From an uncultured Muribaculaceae bacterium (GTDB taxonomy: Bacteria; Bacteroidota; Bacteroidia; Bacteroidales; Muribaculaceae): 22,410 nucleotides of DNA. The notes beneath the pieces are model-generated. The model saw nothing but the letters and a program-made list of their open reading frames with translations, searched no databases and had not been told where the DNA came from. Location of the stretch: NCBI GenBank assembly GCA_910579845.1, contig CAJTWL010000033.1, forward strand, positions 1-22,410. The letters are read 5' to 3'. The position numbers and the translations under genes were made by a program. How positions within the stretch are numbered: position 1 is the stretch's first letter; the number at the start of each line of letters is the position of its first letter. Positions 16,648-22,410 of this stretch are shown here, piece by piece.

Positions 16648-16674
16648 ATCAAAGGCACGGCTCAACAGTAAGAT
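16625..16674. repeat. Terminator-bearing repeat, copy 1
   Basis: This 50-nt stretch is repeated 538 bp downstream at 17163-17212 with five mismatches. The central 35 nt (16632-16666) are identical in the two copies. The repeat consists of the terminator hairpin plus short flanks. The two copies border a small AT-rich gene. Confidence 0.9.
16635..16663 (-). terminator. Intrinsic terminator, minus-strand direction, copy 1
   Basis: The arms GAGCCGTGCC (16635-16644) and GGCACGGCTC (16654-16663) form a perfect 10-bp stem with a 9-nt loop. On the minus strand the stem is followed by eight T, a classical Rho-independent terminator. It would stop transcripts coming from the right before trmD. On the + strand there is no T-run. 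Confidence 0.85.
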
Positions 16675-16690
16675 TAACTAAGTTAATCTT
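16670..16690. promoter_or_regulatory. 21-bp near-perfect palindrome, possible operator
   Basis: Ten-base arms, AAGATTAACT (16670-16679) and its complement (16681-16690), flank a single central base. The spacer is too short for a good RNA hairpin, so a dimeric protein-binding site is the better guess. It lies upstream of both the minus-strand trmD promoter and the + strand orphan gene. The binding protein is unknown. Confidence 0.4.
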
Positions 16691-16795
16691 GACTTGTGCA
16701 GAAACAAAAATTCAAACTATTAATAAACATTTCTTATTGTTAAATTGTAACTAAAAGATAAAATTACCACATATTGCTTATTTTTATACTTATTT

Positions 16796-17110
16796 ATGAA
16801 AATACTAAAGGACAGGTATCCTAAGGGTCCCTTTAAAATAAAGACGATTGAAAATCCGACGAACGGAAAACTCTCCTTTATTTTATTACCTTCGATGTTA
16901 ATGATAATAGTTTCATTCGTATTATTCAGTTTCCCAACATGGGCAATTGTAATTTGTTGTTGCTCGATTATAGGTTATGTCTCGGCTCTTACATATTTCT
17001 GTATCAAACAAAAATGTTATGCTCAGTTAATATTTAACCTGTTTTTAACAACAATACTGGTATTCTTATTTGCACGGATAATAATGAATCTCAACCTCTT
17101 GAACTCTTAG
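16796..17110 (+). CDS. Small orphan membrane protein, unknown
   Basis: A 104-residue predicted protein that I do not recognise. After a basic N-terminus (MKILKDRYPKGPFKIK) there are three hydrophobic segments, roughly residues 26-46, 49-70 and 76-97, which suggests an inner-membrane protein. A cysteine cluster (CCC, 54-56) sits in the second segment. The gene is visibly more AT-rich than its neighbours, is the only + strand gene in this part of the window, and lies between two copies of a terminator repeat. These points suggest acquisition by transfer or a fast-evolving orphan. No convincing promoter precedes it; the upstream sequence is simply AT-rich. A long hydrophobic open frame argues for a real gene, but a chance frame in AT-rich DNA cannot be excluded. 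Confidence 0.55.
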   Translation: MKILKDRYPKGPFKIKTIENPTNGKLSFILLPSMLMIIVSFVLFSFPTWAIVICCCSIIGYVSALTYFCIKQKCYAQLIFNLFLTTILVFLFARIIMNLNLLNS

Positions 17111-17162
17111 AACAACATTACAGATATAAGCATATTTAAAATTCCCAATCATAAAAATGTAG

Positions 17163-17212
17163 ATAAATGAAAGAGCCGTGCCAAAATCAAAGGCACGGCT
17201 CAACTTGAAGAT
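17163..17212. repeat. Terminator-bearing repeat, copy 2
   Basis: Second copy of the 50-nt repeat at 16625-16674, with 45 of 50 positions the same. The hairpin part (17173-17201) is identical to copy 1. Differences lie in the A-run and in three bases after the right arm. Confidence 0.9.
17173..17201 (-). terminator. Terminator after the large surface-protein gene, copy 2
   Basis: The same 10-bp stem and 9-nt loop as copy 1, starting 35 nt after the stop codon of the minus-strand gene that ends at 17236. The following minus-strand bases are TTTCATTTAT, a weaker T-run than in copy 1. Confidence 0.75.
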
Positions 17213-17235
17213 ACGTCACAATTAAATGTGAATGT

Positions 17236-20200
17236 TTATCTTACAACAACCTTATAGGGTTTATTATCAATAATCACAACATAAACGCCGGCTACCGGGA
17301 CTGCGACAGATAAAGAACCGTCTGCCACCGTATTCTCAATTACCTTTCCGTCTGCTGCAGCTACCATGACATTTCTGTCGTCGGCACCCTTAACAATGAT
17401 TATCTTGTTTTCAACACTGATCTCCATACCCGAAACCAATTCGGTTACGGAAGATGCGTCGACTCTTGCCATGTTGGACAAGCCCGATTCACCGAGGTCA
17501 TAGACTGCGGTAACATGATATTTATGACTTCCCTTCTCCGCTGTATCATCCACATATGCGGATTCTGCAAGCAACGCCTTATTGATCTTCACGCCATCAC
17601 GATAAACATTATATCCCAATAGTTTTATATCGCCGCCACCGGCATTGTACTGTATATCGTCAAGCATAAAGATAAAGCCGTCTTTCGACACATGGCGGAT
17701 TGCAAAATACCGTGTCCCCTGAGGCACATCATATGAATACCCTGTCCATGGCTGACCGTTCTCGCCCAGCTCCTCGTTCATAGGCACACTGGCACCTCCC
17801 AGTTTCTTGAATGACCCGGTTTTATTATCAGTAGTAGAGTAAAGGAACTCAAATTCCTCCTCACCGTAATAGTCATTGTACGTCTTTGCCCAGAACGAGA
17901 CATTCTGCGCCACCCCACTTAGTTTTGGAGATACCAGCCAATTGTCATTATGTATCTCCTTTGTCGTCTTGTCTTCCGATGAACAGAAAGATACAAGATA
18001 CTTGTGACCTGTGGAATGCGACTTATATGTATAGTTCAGTGAAGAATTATCAAACATCATATAAGCCATTGGCTTATGCAGATTAGGAATATTGACACCA
18101 CTGATACCTACCGTTCCCGATTTGTCAATATCATAGAAAGTCCAATCTCCGGCTCGGTCTATCTCCCAGGCTTTGTAATCTTCAAAATCTTCTGTTATGA
18201 TATTGTCAGGATTGCCGCCGGTAATGTCAGGTCTGCTCCAGGACAGAGCCACACCTGCAGACTTGTCTGTAGCCGCAAGATCGTTTACTACAGGAGTTTT
18301 AGGAAGAATCAGATCTACTGTATATGTCGGAGTAACATTATTGGAAGCTACCTGATCTTTAGAAGATTTAACTTCGACATAATAGCTCAGAGACTTGTCG
18401 GAAAACAGATCCACAGTCTTATCTTTCAGTTCAATCTCGGTACGCGCACCCACCGGAAGGGAATAATTCTCGATCTTTGCAACCGTCTTGCCACCTCTCA
18501 CAAGAGAGATAACGGCATCGTCAATACCCTTGAAGCCCTGATTGGCAATTGTAGTGCGAACAGTTACAGTCTCACCCGGTTTTACTTTAGTAGGAGCATC
18601 CGAATCAACAAGAGCGGCATCGTATGTAACAATGTCACCAATGTACATATTATCAATGCAGATAATGTAACGTGTATCTTCAGCAACACCTCCGAAACCA
18701 AGCTGAACCTTCTTCCCTTTAATCGCAGACAAAGATACGAACTCTCTCACCCAATCGTCCTTACCCGTCTCATTGAGTGTGAGTTTATGAAGAGTTGTCC
18801 ACTCCTTCTGACCCATTTCACGATAAACAAGATGAATCTCGTTTTTAGAGTCAGAGATAGCCCTGTAATAGAATGAGGCCGTCGGATTCTCACCGGAGAT
18901 AAGAATCTTGCCAGTCATTAGAAGTGCCTGATCACCCTCAACAGCAGGAATCCAGCCCCAGAGACCGCCATCATTGTCCTGCGGATAACATTGCGGTGTT
19001 CCCACACTGTTATACGGTTGCCATTTGTTGTGTGCGCCACTGAGAGCCCAGTTGTGCTTCACCGCACCCTTGGGTACTGTCTCTATAAACGGCAGTGTAT
19101 ATGGAGCTCCGACAGGAACCATTTCAGAATATACACGACAGTCTCTGTCTGAACCGGCAGATGAATATGGCTGCACATAGAAATATTTGAACTGCTGTGG
19201 TTTGTAGTCTTCTGCGTTGAGTTTGACTGTTACAGACGTAGCATTGGAGCCTTTTGTTATTCTCCATTTGCCATCCATTACAATATCATAGTAAACAGAA
19301 TCGGCAGGAATGGAACGTCCGTTGATATCAATAGTCGGAGCCGTCCAGTTTACGTCTATAATACCTCCGTCACCCGGTTGCTCCTTCACAGTTATGCTTT
19401 TTATCTTTTCCGGTATACCGACACCTACATACACCCAGTCGCGCAGTTCACGACCTTTCCCATTTTCATTGTACGTAACAACAGCATACTTGTAATTGCC
19501 ACAGAACGGCACCTCGTCGGTATAATTGACTGTCGCACCCAAACCAGGATTCTCGATGGTTTTGACAAGTTTCTCATCCCTGTAAACCTCATATTTAGAG
19601 ATTGTCTTCAGTGTTTCTCCACCAACAGTTTTTGAAGGACTGCCAATTTTCAGATTAGCCAGCAGTTTACGATCCGGATCATCTGTTATCTCCAGTGTTC
19701 CGTAACCGGGAGCATCCTCGTTCAGAGGCTTGCTAAGGTCAAAATCATAAATATACAGATTACCCCAGCTTAATTCGGGAGTCACGGCATGGATTGCGAT
19801 ATAATACACACCGCTCTTGTCAACTTTTATTGGACACTGGAAATCGTTGCTTGTGGCTCCTGAACGGAATGACACCTTATCCATCACCTTTGTAGTAAGA
19901 GCCGCCACTGTGGGAGCCGTGCCGATTACCACCTCAAACTCCTCCTCTTTAGGACCATAGGTATCAGCAGTGATAAAGAGATTGTAAGATTTACCAGCCT
20001 CAAGCGCCAACGGAGGAGAAACGAGATAGTCATCTTTCGCTGTTTTGCCAGCTCTTATGTATACGCCTCCGTCTTCACGGGAATCATCGAAATGCCATGT
20101 ACGTTTGTCACTATTCCCATCAATTACAGTCCAGTCGGCATGACTGGTACCACTTGAGAATCTGTCACGATAAGGAGGAATAAGAATACCAAGAGTATTA

Positions 20201-21771
20201 GAAGCCGAGACATTGGAAGCAAGACCCTCATGATAAGCCACGACATCATATTTTGTACCGTCTTCCAGTTTATCAACTATTGTATTCCATTTGGTTTCCT
20301 TAATGAAATCTGTCATGGCCTTGCCTGTATTGTCAAAAACCTTGTACGTTATCTTTTCGGGGTCAACAAATCCACCGTTTTGTGAATTTTTCACAGAATC
20401 CCATGATAGATAGAGATTCGGCTGCTCATATATCAGAGAGACCTTGCGCGGTGCTTCCGGATAGTCGTTACCCACCCATTTTGTTATGTTTTCAGGCGCA
20501 CCTACACTACCCGGAATCTGGGCAGACACAGAGAAAACATATTTACCTAATTCACCGACTGTGACAGGAGCCTGTACACTCTGACCCCATTTCAGGTCTG
20601 AAGTAGGAGCCACATTTACATACTCCTTACCGTTGACAGAAACTATATATCCAAGCGGAGCATCACTTGTGCTGCCGTTGTAAGTTCTGACAGGAAGAGT
20701 AAACTTGACTTTACCGGTCAAAGCACCGCCTTCAAATTCAGACTCAAGATCAGTTACCATGTTGGGAGCATCGTCAGCAACTGTAACCTCAGCCGCATAA
20801 CAACCGCGTACTCCTGATTTTCCCGGAGTCTGCCTTATAAGAGTGGTTTCACCGGTCGAAAGATCTACAGTATATACATTACAATCGGAAGAACCGGAAA
20901 CAAGATACATCTTCTTATTCTTTGAATCGTAAAACGCAGACGTAAATGCATAAACAAAGACACCTGTGTTTCCCACTTTTGTCGGCTCACCTGATTCTTT
21001 ATCAATTTTGTACAAGACGAACTGGTTCTGTTTGTTTACAGACTCTTTTACGAATCCATACAGATTGCCATCGTCATCGCAAGCCAACTCCCCATAAAGT
21101 TTTGTATTTGAGGCTATAGTCTTTACACGCTTCTGTGTTGTAATATCGAAAACAGCAAGGTCATATTTATTCTTGGCTGTTGAATTGAAGCAACCGTAAA
21201 CCACATTGTTTTTCTTGTCCCATGCCAGAGATTTAGAAATACAATCAGCATCCACATTCGCATTCTTTACTATAGGCTTCCATGTAGAAGTATCAAAAAG
21301 ACAACCCCAGTTACCGCTAACCGATTGACATATATAATATTTACCGTCAGCAAATACAGCACTGTCAATCCAGAACAGATTTTCGTCAAGCACCGCTACA
21401 AACGCACCGTTACCCGCATCAGACTGGAATGACATCATACACGGAGCACCATCAGGACAATAATCACCCATAAGGGAATATCCGTAGATAAGTGTCGGGG
21501 CTCCACCCTCGGCTGCAGGAGCAAGCTCAATGGGAGCGTAAGAAAAATTATCTGTATTGGAAGATGATGACAAGACAGAAAACTGCCCAAAATCCTCCTG
21601 ATTCAGATTAAAATTTGGCAGTCCGGCAGACTGCCCGTTTTCAGTAGTGACACTTTCAGTGTTGCGCACCGACAGGCGTTTTGACTGCTTCTGATAAGCA
21701 GCGCCAACTCCTCCCATCACGCACAGAACACCACAAAGCAACCATACCGATTTTAAAGAAAGCTTTTTCAT
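17236..21771 (-). CDS. Large modular secreted protein: propeller-like region, Fn3, choice-of-anchor J and CARDB-like domains, Por-type C-terminal tail
   Basis: A 1511-residue exported protein with a Sec signal peptide (MKKLSLKSVWLLCGVLCVMGGVGAA). Residues about 80-325 show repeated 'VDLSTGETTLI'-type strands, perhaps a beta-propeller. Fn3-like domains follow (about 330-530). A choice-of-anchor J or cleaved-adhesin-like domain lies at about 535-680 (DRFSS...DWTVIDGN...DDYLVSPPL). Two more Fn3-like domains (about 695-880) precede a second jelly-roll (about 890-1040), a CARDB-like domain (about 1050-1157) and a third jelly-roll (about 1190-1375, ITEDFEDYKAWEI...NDNWLVSPKL). Then come an Fn3-like segment and a C-terminal domain ending GVYVVIIDNKPYKVVVR, the pattern of type IX secretion sorting tails. 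I see no catalytic motif, so adhesion or binding at the cell surface is inferred. A longer start at 21849 adds 26 residues before the signal peptide; the promoter just upstream of 21849 and the signal peptide support 21771. Confidence 0.85.
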   Translation of the reverse strand: MKKLSLKSVWLLCGVLCVMGGVGAAYQKQSKRLSVRNTESVTTENGQSAGLPNFNLNQEDFGQFSVLSSSSNTDNFSYAPIELAPAAEGGAPTLIYGYSLMGDYCPDGAPCMMSFQSDAGNGAFVAVLDENLFWIDSAVFADGKYYICQSVSGNWGCLFDTSTWKPIVKNANVDADCISKSLAWDKKNNVVYGCFNSTAKNKYDLAVFDITTQKRVKTIASNTKLYGELACDDDGNLYGFVKESVNKQNQFVLYKIDKESGEPTKVGNTGVFVYAFTSAFYDSKNKKMYLVSGSSDCNVYTVDLSTGETTLIRQTPGKSGVRGCYAAEVTVADDAPNMVTDLESEFEGGALTGKVKFTLPVRTYNGSTSDAPLGYIVSVNGKEYVNVAPTSDLKWGQSVQAPVTVGELGKYVFSVSAQIPGSVGAPENITKWVGNDYPEAPRKVSLIYEQPNLYLSWDSVKNSQNGGFVDPEKITYKVFDNTGKAMTDFIKETKWNTIVDKLEDGTKYDVVAYHEGLASNVSASNTLGILIPPYRDRFSSGTSHADWTVIDGNSDKRTWHFDDSREDGGVYIRAGKTAKDDYLVSPPLALEAGKSYNLFITADTYGPKEEEFEVVIGTAPTVAALTTKVMDKVSFRSGATSNDFQCPIKVDKSGVYYIAIHAVTPELSWGNLYIYDFDLSKPLNEDAPGYGTLEITDDPDRKLLANLKIGSPSKTVGGETLKTISKYEVYRDEKLVKTIENPGLGATVNYTDEVPFCGNYKYAVVTYNENGKGRELRDWVYVGVGIPEKIKSITVKEQPGDGGIIDVNWTAPTIDINGRSIPADSVYYDIVMDGKWRITKGSNATSVTVKLNAEDYKPQQFKYFYVQPYSSAGSDRDCRVYSEMVPVGAPYTLPFIETVPKGAVKHNWALSGAHNKWQPYNSVGTPQCYPQDNDGGLWGWIPAVEGDQALLMTGKILISGENPTASFYYRAISDSKNEIHLVYREMGQKEWTTLHKLTLNETGKDDWVREFVSLSAIKGKKVQLGFGGVAEDTRYIICIDNMYIGDIVTYDAALVDSDAPTKVKPGETVTVRTTIANQGFKGIDDAVISLVRGGKTVAKIENYSLPVGARTEIELKDKTVDLFSDKSLSYYVEVKSSKDQVASNNVTPTYTVDLILPKTPVVNDLAATDKSAGVALSWSRPDITGGNPDNIITEDFEDYKAWEIDRAGDWTFYDIDKSGTVGISGVNIPNLHKPMAYMMFDNSSLNYTYKSHSTGHKYLVSFCSSEDKTTKEIHNDNWLVSPKLSGVAQNVSFWAKTYNDYYGEEEFEFLYSTTDNKTGSFKKLGGASVPMNEELGENGQPWTGYSYDVPQGTRYFAIRHVSKDGFIFMLDDIQYNAGGGDIKLLGYNVYRDGVKINKALLAESAYVDDTAEKGSHKYHVTAVYDLGESGLSNMARVDASSVTELVSGMEISVENKIIIVKGADDRNVMVAAADGKVIENTVADGSLSVAVPVAGVYVVIIDNKPYKVVVR

Positions 21772-21856
21772 TCTGTAAGGGTTTGATTTATATAATTGAA
21801 CTTTTAGTTTTAATTTCCAGGAATTAATAAAAAGTATACAAATTCTCAATTATTTG

Positions 21857-21887
21857 CAAACTTAATTAAATTTCGCTAATTACCAAA
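21857..21887 (-). promoter_or_regulatory. Promoter of the large surface-protein gene
   Basis: On the minus strand, TTTG (21887-21884), a 19-bp spacer and TAAGTTTG (21864-21857) match the Bacteroidota -33/-7 pattern, with the same spacing as the trmD promoter. The predicted start near 21850 gives a leader of about 80 nt to the ATG at 21771. Confidence 0.75.
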
Positions 21888-21899
21888 CCATTTGTAAAT

Positions 21900-21925
21900 A
21901 TATTCGCATTTTAACATCCGAATAT
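21900..21925. promoter_or_regulatory. Inverted repeat upstream of the surface-protein promoter
   Basis: ATATTCG (21900-21906) and CGAATAT (21919-21925) are separated by 12 nt, so the arm centres are about 19 bp apart. The repeat starts 12 bp upstream of the -33 element, a usual place for an activator site. It may be chance in AT-rich DNA. Confidence 0.3.
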
Positions 21926-22040
21926 CCATTAATTTTCACCTTATACAACAAATATCTATTTTATATCAGAGAAGACATAAATAACAATAAGTATTACACT
22001 TGTACAATATACGGAGAACAGGAATAAGCTATTAAAAGAA

Positions 22041-22072
22041 AGAGCACCTGCCCGGAATGGGGCAGGTGCTCT
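22041..22072 (-). terminator. Terminator of the myo-inositol-1-phosphate synthase gene
   Basis: A perfect 13-bp GC-rich stem (22041-22053 with 22060-22072) and a 6-nt loop are followed on the minus strand by TTCTTTTAAT. It lies 51 nt after the stop codon of the gene at the right edge. Confidence 0.9.
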
Positions 22073-22123
22073 CCTACAATTCTATATGATATCGTTAATT
22101 CTCTCTAAACAATCTGTTTTCTA

Positions 22124-22410
22124 TCAATCCATCTCTTCGTCTGCTTCAAGTCCGCCCATTTCGCGGATAGCATTACGAAGCAATGTGTGCTGATGATATA
22201 GATTGTTGACAGGCATCTCACCGACTGTATAGTCGTGCATCGGACTCTTGAGGAAGAAGCTCAGGAAGCGCTGTATGCCATAACGACCGGCACGTGCGGC
22301 GAGGTCGCTGAGAAGCACGAGGTCAAGACAAAGAGGTGCGGCAAGTATTGAGTCGCGGCAGAGGAAGTTGATCTTGATCTGCATCGGATAACCCATCCAG
22401 CCGAAGATGT
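22124..22410 (-). CDS. myo-Inositol-1-phosphate synthase, C-terminal part (5' end outside the window)
   Basis: The last 95 codons of a gene that enters from the right edge. The reading frame is open to the window end (IFGWMGYPMQIKINFLCRDSILAAPLCLDL). The stretch MQIKINFLCRDSILAAPL is characteristic of the C-terminal part of inositol-3-phosphate synthases (Ino1/MIPS). These convert glucose 6-phosphate to myo-inositol 3-phosphate with bound NAD. The tail 'FLSFFLKSPMHDYTVGEMPVNNLYHQ' also fits bacterial MIPS. In gut Bacteroides this enzyme supplies inositol for inositol lipids, including sphingolipids. The end of the protein is acidic (GGLEADEEMD). The ATG at 22396 is internal methionine, not the start. 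A GC-rich terminator follows. Confidence 0.88.
   Translation of the reverse strand, partial: IFGWMGYPMQIKINFLCRDSILAAPLCLDLVLLSDLAARAGRYGIQRFLSFFLKSPMHDYTVGEMPVNNLYHQHTLLRNAIREMGGLEADEEMD

Larger units (their letters stand above)
21772..22123. other. AT-rich intergenic region, 352 bases
   Basis: There is no convincing gene here. The region holds the promoter of the large surface-protein gene (21857-21887), a 7-bp inverted repeat upstream of it (21900-21925) and the terminator of the inositol phosphate synthase gene (22041-22072). The bases between 21926 and 22040 are AT-rich and I see no further structure in them. Confidence 0.7.

Noticed and set aside
16625..17212. CRISPR array or transposon ends from the two identical hairpins
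   Set aside because: There are only two copies, 538 bp apart, in direct orientation, and no transposase or cas gene is near; a terminator duplication explains them better.
18076..18876. 266-codon open frame on the + strand inside the large surface-protein gene
   Set aside because: It lies antisense to a protein with clear domain structure, has no family resemblance and no promoter; it is a shadow of the codon pattern of the real gene.
21772..21849. Longer N-terminus of the surface protein starting at 21849
   Set aside because: The added 26 residues precede a complete signal peptide, and the -7 element ends only 8 bp upstream, leaving no leader.

Overview
The window looks like chromosome of a gut-type Bacteroidales bacterium, most likely of the Muribaculaceae/Bacteroidaceae neighbourhood. 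The evidence is a set of Bacteroidota-restricted families (DUF4270 lipoprotein, DUF5723-like protein, half-size GT5 'glycogen synthase', PGA_cap protein, choice-of-anchor/Fn3 surface protein with a Por-type C-terminal tail). Promoters of the Bacteroidota type are also present (-33 TTTG, 19 bp spacer, -7 TAnnTTTG), and Shine-Dalgarno sequences are mostly absent. The family or genus cannot be fixed from the sequence alone.

Left part, + strand (1-11.3 kb): a lipoprotein and a DUF5723-like outer-membrane protein form a pair that ends in a 14-bp hairpin. Next come panC and panD (pantothenate synthesis) and ffh (signal recognition particle GTPase). A four-gene, nearly gapless operon follows: a half-size GT5 protein, a DUF4270 lipoprotein, a CapA-like metallophosphatase and a YbiT-type ABC-F protein. 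It ends in a 19-bp hairpin terminator.

Middle (11.3-16.6 kb): a + strand lipoprotein (possibly DUF4925-like) runs tail-to-tail into a minus-strand operon and overlaps it by 30 bp. That operon reads trmD, ridA, a histidine acid phosphatase and an Uup-type ABC-F gene. It starts from a clear promoter whose -33 element lies in the loop of a terminator hairpin.

Right part (16.6-22.4 kb): a small AT-rich orphan membrane-protein gene sits between two copies of a 50-nt terminator-bearing repeat. Beyond it is a 1511-residue modular secreted protein on the minus strand with a good promoter. At the edge is the 3' end of a myo-inositol-1-phosphate synthase gene with its terminator.

Most genes are housekeeping or lineage-conserved envelope genes. 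I see no phage, IS element, CRISPR array, tRNA or rRNA. The points most worth a second look are: the YbiT-type ABC-F protein, in which every degenerate motif falls in one composite ATP site; the GT5 half-protein that has lost its substrate-binding motif yet is tightly linked to envelope genes; and the duplicated terminator around the orphan gene.
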